Shown here one piece after another: positions 1 to 11,513 of a stretch of 64,000 nucleotides of DNA (position 1 is the first letter of the stretch; each line of letters begins with the position of its first letter). The translations under genes were made by a program, and so were the position numbers. The DNA comes from Cymodocea nodosa (lineage: Eukaryota > Streptophyta > Magnoliopsida > Alismatales > Cymodoceaceae): the NCBI GenBank assembly GCA_036874045.1, contig CM072336.1:18471001-18535000 (forward strand), given 5' to 3'. The notes under the pieces were generated by a model, which searched no databases, was not told where the DNA came from, and was given only the letters and a program-made list of their open reading frames with translations.

Positions 1-519
1 AATGTGTGTAGTTATATTAACTTAACGAGTTAAACATGTGCAACTCACATGATACAATATAACATTCGTAACCTTTAATTTCACCACGTGTACAACACTA
101 ACTTAATGAGTTTGTCTCTTCTTTTACTCACTAACTTAACAAGTTCTCATGTGACCTATTTTAACCTTTAAGCCTCTAACTTAACGAGTTCTCACATGAC
201 CTCTATATGAGTAAAATTCTAACTTAACGAGTTGTCTAAATGTACACTATTTATGATATAGAAAATATAACTTTAAAATATATCATGCTTTGCGATAAAA
301 ACACACGTTAACTTAACGTTTAGTTAAATGAGAAATTAATGCAATGAAACGACTAGTTATTTACTTAGTATAATTTCAAATCCATTGTAGACAAGTATTT
401 ATATCAGTAAACTTTTTCTATATTAATTGATGTTCTTAAATTACTTTCACAAACAACAGTAATTGAGTAAATATGATTATATCCGTTTATCACATATCAT
501 CAAAACAAAATACTCAACA
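1..519 (-). repeat. SIRE-type LTR, 5' (U3) end, cut by window edge
   Basis: In minus orientation this starts with TGTTGAGTATTTTG and carries the ladder of AACTCGTTAAGTTA-type near-palindromes and CACGTG boxes seen in the other copies (6833-8439, 8834-10428, 32870-34620, 36263-37931, 52712-54363). Only the U3-side end lies in the window. It interrupts the H-family ORF3 fragment that starts at 520. The target duplication cannot be checked because the other LTR edge is outside. Confidence 0.9.
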
Positions 520-869
520 GCTTTCCTTTGTTGCTCCCAGATTTCCCACTAGGCATGTCCAGCAATATGTCTTACAAACTATAATCGTGCCTTGCACCAG
601 ATTAACTCTAGGGCAACCTCATTGTTTGGTCTTGTTTTCCTTTCTCTATCCACAACAACCTCTGTTGCTACTTTAATCCTCATTTCCACAATCTGAGGTA
701 TTCTAATATCTGAATCTACTAAAACTTTTCTCTAGTAGAAGATGTCAAATTCTACATTTTGTAGTTCTTTCTCTCGAGTTGTGTTCTTGATCTTTTGTCT
801 TGTATGCCATTCTTCTGATTCTTTGAGAAATCTTGTGGTGTCAACTTCCACCTAGAACTCTGGTGTCAT
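520..869 (-). pseudogene. ORF3 N-terminal fragment of a gypsy H-family copy
   Basis: Read on the minus strand from the ATG at 867-869, this matches the start of the plus-strand ORF3 at 23919: a charged, probably helical segment with REKELQ and RPNNEVALEL in the same order. It has in-frame stops and is cut at 520 by the LTR. The function is unknown; it is the N-terminal half of the accessory ORF that follows integrase in this family. The shared TATA-like box and motif cluster just upstream support the chosen start. Confidence 0.7.
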
Positions 870-1612
870 CTTGACTTCGTGGTGTAATGGAATGGAATAG
901 AATCACTCTGATCTTTACTGTTTTAAGTTCTAAATGATTCTGCGGATAATGCCCCCAAATCCTAAGTTTTAGTATAATAAACCCCAAGTTTTAGGTGGGT
1001 AATCGGGTCATTTTTCCGTGCAAACTCTCGCTATCTCACTCACTTCTCTATGGAATTACTATTAACTCCATGGATTATGTCCGTGGACTTAACTACAGTA
1101 CTCTATTGAGTTATCATTAACTCAACGAAGTAAGCTCGTTAACTTATCTTAGACTCAATGGAGTAAGTTCGTTGAGTTAAGCATAACTCAACAGACCTCC
1201 CATAAAATTATAACTAAAAAAAATATTTAAAATAATAATTTTTAATTCGATTTAGACTGAAGAATTTCTAGTCTAACTGACTCTTAATTTTTCAACCTTT
1301 TAAAATTTTGGTCAAACCGTTATATTCCTCGGTTGAACTGAAATTAAATACTTTTTTTTTTACTTTTTTTTTTGCTACTAGTTGAACTGATACCATACTT
1401 CGATGAAAACAACATTTTACTTGATATAATATATAGATTTTTTTTATATTTTTATGTTTCGGTCAAATTGATGGATCCTTTCGTTGTGACCGTAATAATA
1501 TTTTTCTTTTAATATATGTTTCAGTAAAACTGATAATTTCTTTCGGTTGAATCGTGACTAACTTTAAAACAAGTGTTTTTTTTTTTAACAAACAATATAT
1601 ATTTATTTCTTA
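870..1612 (-). promoter_or_regulatory. Integrase-ORF3 spacer with palindrome cluster and TATA-like box (H-family copy)
   Basis: There is no coding potential here. On the minus strand, 1055-1196 holds alternating AACTCAACG / CGTTGAGTT near-palindromes, followed by a TATA-like TTTATTATACTA at 970-981, about 106 nt before the ORF3 ATG at 869. The same order occurs in the H copy at 23597-23918. The stretch 1240-1600 holds T-rich sequence with repeated ggttcaaccga-like words, also shared with 23220-23560. A promoter role is inferred. Confidence 0.55.
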
Positions 1613-2529
1613 CTAAGTAAAGCTCGAATAGTCTTCTACTCTTACTTCTTCTATAATTCCAAAGGAACTTTTTGGAATTTTCAGAATAGGTCTAAGTCTT
1701 TGTCCATTTACTTTAAATATATTCTGATTTTTAGGATTTTCAATTTCAATTGCTCCATAAGGATAAATATTTCAAATTATGTAAGGTCCTGCCCATCTAG
1801 ATCTCAATTTTCCTAGATGGTTATAAAGTCTAGTCATGTAAAGATATACTTCTTATCCTATTTCAAAAGTTTTTGGAATAATTTTCTTGTCATGCCAAAA
1901 CTTCATTTTCTCTTTTTCTTATACAGTTTTCGAATAAGCTTCATTCCTAAATTCTTCTAACTCAATCAATTACATTTTTCTATTTTTTAGCAACTTGATT
2001 CAAATTAGTGTTCAGAGCTTTTAATGCCCAATAAACTTTATGTTCAATTTTAGCTGGTAAATGACAACTTTTTCCATATACTAGTCTAAAAGGTGACATA
2101 CCTAAGCTTGCCTTATAAGCAGTTCTATAAGCCCAAAGTGCATCTATTAATCTATTAGCCCAATGTGTTCTAGTAGGATTTACTACTTTTTCTAAGATTA
2201 ACTTAATTTGTTTGTTTGCACTTTCTACTTGACCACTTATTTGCAGATGATATGATGTTGCAATTTTGTGATTTACTCCATATTTCATCATTAAGGCTTC
2301 AAAACTTTTATTACAGAAATGAGTTCCTCTATCACTAATAATAGCTTTAGGTATTCCAAATCTAGCAATTATATTAGTTCTTATAAAATGTATTATCACT
2401 TTGTTGTCATTAGTTTTTGTAGGAATAGCTTCTATCCATTTAGATACATAATCCACCTCCAACAATATATAATTAAATTGATTAGACATAGGAAATGGAT
2501 CCATAAAATCAATTTCCCACACATCAAAG
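1613..2529 (-). pseudogene. Ty3/gypsy integrase, core and C-terminal part (H-family copy)
   Basis: The minus-strand reading gives the integrase core: DVWEIDFM (first catalytic Asp), IISDRGTHF (second Asp) and a GQVESANKQIK segment carrying the Glu. The C-terminal [21 protein letters not shown] and LRSRWAGPY blocks and a final stop at 1613-1615 follow. Stops occur in the C-terminal part. It is closely similar to the plus-strand integrase at 22260-23197. The zinc-binding N-terminus is missing because the coding sequence is fused at 2529 to a SIRE-type ORF3 fragment. The GP of the usual DFMGPFP motif is changed to DP. Confidence 0.9.
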
Positions 2530-3178
2530 ATATGAGAAACAAAAATATCATACCAGTTCACCTGTATATGGTTAATTAATGCATATGTAGCGTAAAGACA
2601 ACATCTGCCAACCTTTGCACCATGACCAAACCTCTAAAAGAGTGAAGCATGCAGTATTTTTGCAATAAAATGTGCTTGGCCATTTAAATCATTTAGTAAT
2701 CGCATTAGATTGTTGGCAATCAAATTTTTGGCTAAACTTTTAATGTCCCATCCCAACTGATAAACTTTTTTTTTTCTAATAATTTAACTCCATTTTTCAG
2801 ACCAAGTACTTGATAAAGTAATTCTGGAGTTAAATATATATTGTAGTCTTGTATATTGGAAATAGGAATATCTTCTTCCATTGTTAAGTTTGAGTAAAAA
2901 CAACTTATAAGTTCTGAAATAACAAAATGACCTAGCTGTTGTGGAAGTAGAGTCAACAAGCCTTGAAATTCAAACATTTCTCATATATGTGCCATCCCTT
3001 CAAACTTAACTAGTCTTGAATATAAAACTGTAAAAGTTTTATATGTTTGAAATTTTTCATAATAGGAACAATTTCTGAACCATAATAATGTATTTTTGTG
3101 TAAATTCTGTTCAGGATTAGGTATTTTCCTATCATGATGTTCTAATGTGAGACTTGTTTCAAAATTATCAGTAACATC
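2530..3178 (-). pseudogene. SIRE-type ORF3 C-terminal fragment (element B family)
   Basis: The minus strand encodes FEFQGLL, an FYSNL segment, LTPELLYQVLGLKNG and, after stops, INHIQMNWYDIF. These are the landmark blocks of ORF3 in element B at 54364-55130. The domain looks like the putative plant transposon protein domain found in plant retroelement accessory ORFs (from memory, not searched). It is truncated at 3178 by the G element LTR, and at 2529 it runs in frame into gypsy integrase. The product is unknown and the copy is dead. Confidence 0.75.
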
Positions 3179-5798
3179 TAAAATTGTGCATTTTTATGTG
3201 ATATTATTTTTGCTTCCTATGACTTAAATGTTAAATAATGCATGATTATAATTGAAATATCATCACATAGGCATTTACATGAGTATGCATGATTATGGGA
3301 TTTAATGACTTAAATTTGCGCAACTTAGCCCTTTTGTTGATTATTGACTTAATGATCATGGGAATGAATAGTGATTATTTACTTAGATGTCTTAGATGTT
3401 TTCTTCTTGTTATATTTTAATTTGTTTGCTTAAGTTTTAAAGGTTATCTAAAGGAAATAAGATGGATGAATCTCAACGGTTGGATCTACCAAGGAAGAGA
3501 TCAACTAGCAAGTCTATTTAAAAGGAAGGACAACCCAAAACTAGGTTTTGTCTTCTCCTCTCCAAGCAAAAACGTGGCTCCTTCTTCTCCTTGGATTTCT
3601 AGTGGCCAAAGCTCCTTGGAAGCAAGTCACTTCCTCTCCAGTGTTGCTGATTTTGGTGGTGTGCGGAGAGAGCAAGTTGGACCCAAGGGAGGCATGTTCG
3701 TGGAAGCTCCAAGGAAGGACGTGGGTGCATAGAAGATGATTTTATTGGGTGCAACTCCCCTTCTTCTTCTATGTACAACTTTCTTGCATGGAGGACAGTA
3801 GGAACCTCTTGTGGAGAGGCCTCTTCATCCGGTTTGGAGGTGATATGCATGTTGAAAGCAAGGAAGGAGCCAACTAGGGCTTGGTTGGTGGACATCCATG
3901 AGAAGGAAGCTTGTTGCCTTCATCCTTTGGTGAAATCTTGAAGCCCCTTAGTATTTCAAGAGGAAAACGTGGTGTGACAGGCCATGTTGGAATCTTGAGG
4001 ATGTGAGGGAGGCCAACTTCAGGAGCTTACTTCAAGGTGTTGGAGATTTAAAGGTATAACTTGGAGTGGGTTGACCAAAAAAAAAAACTATCATTATGTT
4101 TGCATATGTTGTGTGTTATCATTATGTTTGATGTTGTTTTTGTATTGCATATGTCTTTGCATGTTTAGGTTTATTTTTAGTAGTATAATCTTCATTTTTA
4201 TGTTGTAAAACTCTTAGTTCGTTTAATGAAACTTGCCTTTGAAAATGAATGATTTTCGTGTAGATATGTGAATACATGTAGTCAAGGTGTTTGTTTACTG
4301 TAAAGACAAAAGTTTCCTTGTGTTGTTTTCTTTGTAAATCGAGTTTTTATAAATGTTTTTCATTGATTCTTAAGTTTTTTTTGTAGAGAAATAAAAGAGA
4401 TTCTTTCTATATACTTTGTTTAATTTTTTGAGTACTTTTGGTTTGATTTTTCCATTTTATACGAAGAGTGTATTCTCAGTCCGAAATCACATTTTCGATG
4501 AGTAGTTTTTTGGAAATGTCTGATATGATTTCTCCCTCTATACAGTATGTTTTTAAGATCTATAAATTGTGTTTATTAGATTGATGAGTCTACTTTCGTT
4601 CAGCGGTGATTTCATAGACTTTTATGAAGAATTGATAAAGTTCTCGAGTTTTTACTGTGAGTGTGCGTTTTGCATTATTTTAAGATCGTTTTGCGCACCT
4701 TACTAGGGCTTAATGTTATTTTCAACTGAGGATGATTTAGACTTTAAAATCACCGTGTCATGTTAGATAACTTGAAACCATTTCAAGTACATATTTTTAC
4801 ATGATTTTTCATTGCCTATTTTGGGAGAAATCATTATTATAATTAGAGATATTTTTTGTGATTTCGGAGAACAAGTTAGGAAGGGAGCAGATTTTTGTAG
4901 TTCCGGATTCTAGCCAAACAGAATCCTACCCTACATTATTCCTTTCTTAGAAGACGTTTTTCATAGAGTTTTTTAGTGTTTCTTGATTCCATTTTGTAAG
5001 AAATTTTGTGTTTATTACAATCATGTAAATTTTGTATTTTTCCAGAATGTATTTCGTTGGTTTTTGATTTTTTCTTTCAGAGGTCGCAGCAATTTTGAAT
5101 TCATGTTCCACTGCCAGTTTCAGTGCTCGACACTTGAGTGTTTCCTGCATTGCAAACTTTATGGAAAGTTATTTTGTCAATTTTCCATGTTAGTAGTATG
5201 AGTATTTGTTCAAAGCCCTCTAATTTGATAGGATTTCATAGAGTTTTGATTGAGATATGATTTTTGCACCAAAGGTGCGTTTTTGGAAAGTTTACAGAAC
5301 GGTTCTACACCCTGTTATTAAATCCAATACTTCTAGAGTTTTCTAATGATTTAGTCCATGAAATTACTGTCAATTCGAAGATAACTTGAGGATCTTTCCA
5401 ACCAATATTTTCTCTAGATGTTTCAATGTCTAGGTTGGATGTAAGGAGAGTTAGAAGTTGGACTTAATTTTTGTAATTTCAGAGACGAAACCATTAATTC
5501 TCTTGAGTTTCCTAAGGTTTAACCTTAGGAGCTTATTAGATTTTAGGAGATATTTGAACTCTTTATTGTATTTATGTAATTATTACGTATTAATTTGTAA
5601 TTAAAGTTTTATCATGGATTTAGTGATGTGAATATTTTGCTAAGCATTTATTTCCTTAAATTCGTTTAAAACAAGCTTCTTGTGGATCGACCTGCTCTTT
5701 CATATACTTAATACAATTGGTACCGTGCGCTTGTTGTTTATAAATGTAAAATTTGGGATTTTCGTGTTTTAATTCTAAATACAACAAATTTCCTTACA
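3179..5798 (+). repeat. 5' LTR of gypsy element G
   Basis: It aligns with 17927-19997 over nearly its full length, ending TTTCCTTACA before the PBS. Relative to the 3' copy it has about 550 extra bases (about 3240-3790). Aligned stretches differ at roughly 1 to 8 positions per 60, so the insertion is not recent. The expected TGTAAGGAG start is replaced by flanking sequence at a short similarity near 3176-3183. ORFs at 3466-3895 lie in non-coding LTR sequence and are not called. Confidence 0.9.
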
Positions 5799-5804
5799 AG
5801 TTTT

Positions 5805-5822
5805 TGGCGTCGTTGCTGGGGA
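5805..5822 (+). other. Primer binding site of element G
   Basis: TGGCGTCGTTGCTGGGGA lies 6 nt after the LTR end. It differs at two positions from TGGCGCCGTTGCCGGGGA, the PBS form of the H2 element in this window and common in Athila/Tat-type elements. Both differences are C-to-T. It would prime minus-strand synthesis from a host tRNA. Confidence 0.85.
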
Positions 5823-6832
5823 GCTTGGTGTTTTAACTATCTTTGAAATTGTGTTTAGTGAATATATTCCTTTGTGTATTGCATCTCTCTTCTAAGTATT
5901 TTACTTTCTTTTTCTTTTCCTTTTCTTGGAAACACCATATGAGCTAAATTTATATTTATGTGATGGTGTGAATCTCCTTTGGAATTGAAATGACAATCTT
6001 CGTGTAGTCAATTCATAGTGTTGTATGGTTTTTATTACAAAATTGTTTTAAGAATGTGATTTGAAAAACTTTTCTAGTTTTAAGCTAGGTGTAAAATCTG
6101 AGTTTCATGATTTTCTTGAGGTTCTAAAATGTTTAAAGTTTCATTTAAATCAGTATTTGTTGAATTTGGAATTGTATTGAGAGATTTATGAATTTGTGAA
6201 GATGATGGTGTTATGTAGTTTCAAAGCAAAACTAACCTAACTAAAGTTCTTCCTTTGAGAAAACGTTGCAACACCATGATTCAAAGTTTCTAGTAGTTAT
6301 TTTTCTATGAAAGTACACTTCTTTATCTATAATTTGAGTATTTTTGCAATAAATTTGGATGTGTAGGAATTTTTGTGTAAATTTTTAAAGTTGATAGATG
6401 AGATTGATTGCAAGATAGAGTACATTACACTTTAGAAATTGATAGTCTTTTAAATTTTTATGCATACTTTTGCACAAAAGTAGGACTACAAATTTACATG
6501 AATAGATCTTGCTAAGTTAATAAATTCTATGCTTTAATTTAGTCACATGCATATATGTTGTAAAACCCTTTCATCCAAAGTTATATTTGTGAATAAGATA
6601 AATGCTTAAATATCCTTTTGATAAGCCTCTAATTGTTATTCATTGTTATATAGGCTGATCTGAAATAGATATGCATGATTTAAGAATTCGTAGTTAGTCA
6701 TGTTATAACTATTTTCCTAGTTGTAAAATGACTTCATTATTGTTGTCAATTAGAGATTGTGGCATTTCTAAGACACTTTAGCATAAGAATGTCCCTGTTT
6801 TAGACCTTATCATGTTTACGTTACATAAAGCC
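5823..6832 (+). other. Leader of element G, no coding signal
   Basis: About 1 kb of AT-rich sequence lies between the PBS and the nested solo LTR. I find no capsid-like or other recognisable ORF in any frame, although this is where a conventional gypsy gag would begin. The last five bases (aagcc, 6828-6832) are the target duplication of the solo LTR. Confidence 0.7.
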
Positions 6833-8439
6833 TATAGGATCGTATGACTACACAAGAGGGGGGTGAATTGTGTATTTTTAATATTTTTTGAAATATAATT
6901 GAAACTTTAAAACTCAAAAACAAGTCGAGACATTGTTTTCATAAAATCATTTTTATTCAAGGTTTCAATTACAATATACAATTCAATTCTCCTCAGAAAT
7001 TGTAGATGCAATTATATTTCGATACCATGTATCATCTAAACAATTTCATAACTACAAACAGAGAAACCTAATTTACGGAATTTAAAACTTTTCTCCCTGT
7101 TTGAGATCTTTCTTCTTCTTCTTTTTCTTCTTCAGCAATTCTTCAGTATATCTTGTCTTTTCATGCTTCACCGAATTTGCTTTCTTCTAATACTTCAAAT
7201 CTTCAGTGACGAAAATCTTACCTTTTTATGCTTCACTGAACTTTCTTCCACTTGAGAGATTTTCCCCGAGAAGGTGTTTTTGATCCCTAAAAAAGATTTT
7301 TCTTCTGGTGTGCAGGGATGGTTTGATCCTTGAAAAGATTTTTCATTTTTTGTGCAAGGATAAATTGATCAACGAGAATTCTATGCCTTTTATACTGTAT
7401 CTTCATTTCATGCATATCCTTCACGTTTAACCACTACCAGTTTTCCACTTCTCCACATCTTTTCTTTTTCCTTCATCGAAACACACACGTTCTAACCCAC
7501 GTTTATATTTCGAATTTTCTTTAATCATTAGTCCTGGATCTCTGAAAAATTTCCTGCAAAATAAACATTCTCGTCCAAAAGTTTTTCATCAGTGTAATAA
7601 GAAGTCGTTACTTTAATGTTAACTAAACGAGTAACACAAGTATATATATAACTTAACGTTTCTAACTTAACGAGTTCCTCATGTGCCATTTCACGTGACA
7701 AGTACTGTAGCTAACTCAACGAACTAAGTCCGTGGTGTTATGCTATCTCAACGAACCATCTCCGTTGTGTTATGATAACTCAACGAACCATTTCCATTGT
7801 GTTATGATAACTCAACGAACCATTAATAAACAAATGTTTTTATAATAAGAATTTTACCACGTGCAAAAATAACAACTTAAGTTTATAACGCTAACCTAAC
7901 GCGTTGCCTTAGTGTTCAATATAGCAACTCAACGTGTTTAGTTATGTTAACTTAACGAGTTAAGCATGTGCACCTCACGTGATACAATACAACATTCGTA
8001 ACTTATAATTTCACCACATGTATAACACTAACTTTACGAGTTCGTCTCTTCTTTTACTCACTAACTTAACGAGTTATCACATGACCTATTTTAACCTTTA
8101 AGCCTCTAACTTAACGAGTTCTCACGTGACCTCTATACAAACAAAACTCTAACTTAACGAGTTGTCTAAACGTGCACTATTCATGATACAGAGATATAAC
8201 ATTAAAACATATCATGCTTTTCAATAAAAACACACGTTAACTTAACGTTTAGCTAAATGAGAAATTAATGCAACGAAACGACTAAATATTAACTTTAGAT
8301 CCAATACAGACAAGTATTTATATCAGTAAGCTTTTTCTGTATTAATTGATGATTTCAATTTCTTTTCACAAGCAATAGTAATTGAGCAAATATGATTATT
8401 TTCATTCAGCACACATCATCAAAACAAAAATACTCAACA
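6833..8439 (-). repeat. Solo SIRE-type LTR in the G leader, target duplication aagcc
   Basis: A full-length 1.6-kb LTR in minus orientation, from a TATAGGATCG edge (normally TGTAGGATCG) to the CTCAACA edge. It is flanked by perfect aagcc repeats at 6828-6832 and 8440-8444. There is no PBS or PPT on either side, so the element left by LTR-LTR recombination. A TATA box (TATAAAAGG on the minus strand) is at 7386-7394. It is of the subfamily with three tandem ~34-bp units (7700-7820) in place of the GGATAGTTA block of elements A and C. Confidence 0.95.
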
Positions 8440-8563
8440 AAGCCATAAATTGTATGTAAAAAAAAAAGGGGGGGCACATAGCTCACACACTCTTACAACT
8501 CCTTATGTAGATTCGACTTGTATTTTGTTACTTCAATGAATTAATTGAAAAACTCGCTAGTAG

Positions 8564-8833
8564 GTGTGTTATTTGACTACTATTTCATTGTTAAGCATGG
8601 ACAAACATAATACTTTTCATGCTATTATTAAGAAACCTCTTATGCCTACATGTAGTAAGTGTATGTTATTTGATCATGAAAATGATGAATGCCCTTTTTA
8701 CATGTTGAAAGAAAATGCAAATTTGCATGAGACGAATTGTAATCTCATGGGAAGTGTAGTTGGGCCTAGTGGGAGCACTTTTTCTCATCCTTCATGCTTT
8801 AGTGAAGATTTAGCTAAAGTGGAAGAATGTTTG
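8564..8833 (+). pseudogene. Zinc-knuckle/linker module at the start of G pol, first part
   Basis: This ORF contains a CX2CX4HX4C zinc knuckle (CSKCMLFDHENDEC, about residues 28-41) in a low-complexity context. It is interrupted after ...EECL by a solo LTR and resumes at 10434 in the same frame, leading into LRSGRDY and the protease. In conventional Athila/Tat elements such a knuckle and an LRSG linker follow capsid in one polyprotein. Here no capsid lies upstream. The stretch 8445-8563 before it is non-coding and includes an A-run followed by seven G. The start is uncertain: ATG at 8564 or 8597. Confidence 0.65.
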
Positions 8834-10428
8834 TGTTGAGTATTTTGTTTTGATGATGTGTGCTGAATGAAAATAATCATATTTGCTTAATTACTATTGC
8901 TTGTGAAAAGAAATTAAAAATATCAATTAATATATAAAAAACTTACTGATATAAATACTTGTTTGTATTGGATCTGAAATTATACTATTAAATAACTAGT
9001 CGTTTCATTGCATTAATTTCTCATGTAACTAAAAGTTAAGTTAACGTGTGTTTTTTATTGAAAAGCATGATATGTTTTACAGTTATATCTTCTGTATCAT
9101 GAACAGTGCACGTTTAGACAACTCGTTAAGTTAGAGTGTTATTTGTATAGAGGCCATGTGAGAACTCATTGAGTTAGAGACTTAAATGTTAAAATAGGTC
9201 ACGTGAGAACTTGTTGAGTTAGTGAGTAAAAGAAGAGACGAACTCATTAAGTTAGTGTTGTACACGTGGTGAAATTATAAGTTACGAATGTTATATTGTA
9301 TCACGTGAGGTGCACATGTTTAACTCGTTAAGTTAACATAACTAAATGTGTTGAGTTGCTATATTGAACACTAAGGCAATGCGTTAGGTTAGCGTTATAA
9401 ACTTAAGTTGTTATTTTTGCACGTAGTAAAATTCTTATTATAAAAACATTTGTTTATTACTGGTTCGTTGAGTTATCTGTAATACCATGAAGTTGGTTCG
9501 TTGAGTTAGCGTAACACCATGGAGATAGTTCGTTGAGTTAGCTATAGTACTTGTCACGTGAAATGGCATATGAGGAACTCGTTAAGTTAGAAACATTAAG
9601 TTAATATCTACTTGTGTTACTTGTTTAGTTAATATTAAAGTAACGACTTCTTATTACACTTGATGAAAAATTTTGGAAGAGAAAGTTTATTTTATAGGAA
9701 ATTTTTCAGAGATCCAAGATTGATGATTAAAGAAAATTTGAAATATAAACGTAGGTCGGAACATGTGTGTTTCGATGAAGGAAAAAGTAAAGACATGAAG
9801 AAGTGGAAAATTGGTAGTGATTAAACGTGAAGGATATGCATGAAATTAACATACAGTATAAAAGGCATAGAGTTCTCGTTGATCAAACTATTCCTGCACA
9901 CCAAAAGAAAAATCTTTTCAGAGATCAAAAACACTCTTCGGGGAAAAGCTCTCAGGTGAAAGAAAATTTAGTGAAGCAGAAAAAGGTGAGATTTATGTCG
10001 CTGAAGATTTGAAGTATCAATTGGAAGAAAGTTCAGCGAAGTAGAAAAGGTAATATATACGTCACTTAAGATTTAAAATATCAGAAGAAAGTAAATTTGG
10101 TAAAGTAGAGAAAGACAAGATATTCATCACTGAAGAAGAAAAAGAAGAAGAAAGATCTCAAATAGGGAGAAATGTTTTAAATTCCGCAAATTAGTTTTCT
10201 CTATTTGTAGTTATGAAATTGTATAGATAAAACATGGTATCAAAATATAATTGCATCTACAATTTCTAAGGAGAATTGAATTGTATATTGTAATTGAAAC
10301 CTTGAATAAAAATGATTTTATGAAAACAGTGTCTCGACTTGGTTTTAAGTATTGAAGTTTCAATTATAATCAGAAAAAGTTGAAAAACACAATTCACCCC
10401 CCCTCTTGTGTAGCCATACGATCCTACA
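8834..10428 (+). repeat. Solo SIRE-type LTR inside the G coding region, target duplication gtttg
   Basis: A full LTR from TGTTGAGTATTTTG to CGATCCTACA, flanked by perfect gtttg copies at 8829-8833 and 10429-10433. There is no PBS after it. TATAAAAGG at 9857-9865 is the promoter box and AATAAA near 10303 is a possible poly(A) signal. It sits in the linker between zinc knuckle and protease of element G; removing the LTR plus one target copy restores an uninterrupted frame across the site. Confidence 0.95.
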
Positions 10429-10433
10429 GTTTG

Positions 10434-11480
10434 AAACAACTTAGCTTGGGCAGAAGCAACCACTATCAATTGGAAAATACTTTTGAGGGTTAACCACATT
10501 TTGGGTGGAAAATGCATAGTGGCCATAATGTTGAGGTAGATACCTTTGCTCTTTTGAGGTCGGGAAGAGATTATTGTGGGCCTAGTGAAACATCTCAACC
10601 ATCAATTATAGAACCACCCAAAGTAAATCAACCTGCTACCATCTTAGACTCTAATCAAGGACTAGATTCCTATCCACATGGTGATAATGGACTTGCATAT
10701 AAAGAATCAAATAACAATCAACCTGCACCTTATCCCCATAGATTAAGATCTAGGACTAGTTCAGATGAGTCCTTAGACAAGATTAAAGAGATTTTTGAGC
10801 AAGTTAGAGTAAACATTCCCTTGCTAGAAGCCATCCAACAAGTCCTTGCTTATGCAAAATTTCTTAAAGACCTATGCACTAGGAAAAGGATTAGTAGGAT
10901 CCAAAGGAAAGTTTTCCTAACTAAAATTTCTAGTTCTCATTTCTCTGATTATGTCCCAAAGAAATATGATGACCCTGGAACCCCTACTATCTCTTGTGTC
11001 ATAGGGAACACTTGTTTTGATAAAGCCTTAATAGACTTAGGGGCAGCCATCAATGTTATGTCTTTTAATGTCTACATGGACTTAGGACTTAAGGAAATTA
11101 AACCTACTAGGATGGTTATCCAATTAGCAGATCATTCGATTAAAACCCTTTTAGGTGTAATAGAAAATATCTTAATTAAAGTTCAAGACTTTATTTACCC
11201 AATTGATTTTGTAGTACTAGAGAGTCATCCTATCGGCGAACCCACTAAGAGAAATACTTCATTAATTTTGGGGCGACCTTTCTTGGCAACAACCAATGCT
11301 TATATTGGTTGTAGGAATGGGTCCATGCAAATTTCTTATGGAGATTTAAGGGTGGAGTTGAATATTTTTGAACAAAATAATCAAAATGAGGAGCAACTGG
11401 ATGAGAATTATGAAGTTAAGCTTGTAAATGTTTTTGAGGAAATTGACATAGAATGTGAAGAAGAGTGTGTAAATGTGTAA
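10434..11480 (+). pseudogene. Gypsy aspartic protease with upstream linker (element G)
   Basis: The linker has ALLRSGRDY at about 10545, then a proline-rich spacer ending APYPHRLRSR. An FLKDLCTRKR helix and the retropepsin domain follow: catalytic ALIDLGAAINVMS at about 11025-11065, the flap region, and LILGRPFLATT at about 11265-11295. DLGA in place of DSG/DTG is usual for the Athila/Tat group. It would mature the polyprotein. One TAA lies in the linker near 10490; otherwise the frame is open to 11480, where it ends in an acidic tail before RT. Confidence 0.88.
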
Positions 11481-11513
11481 GAGATATATGTTGTTGTTAA
11501 CATAGATGAATCA

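Noticed and set aside
473..676. 67-codon plus-strand ORF at the left edge
   Set aside because: Spans the LTR edge and the antisense of the ORF3 fragment; a shadow.
3466..3895. Overlapping ORFs on both strands (up to 98 codons)
   Set aside because: They lie inside the 5' LTR of element G, have no recognisable domain, and the segment is absent from the 3' LTR.
8445..8475. A-run followed by G-run as an internal polypurine tract of G
   Set aside because: It lies in the leader, far from any expected priming site, and there is only one copy to judge from; probably a simple repeat.
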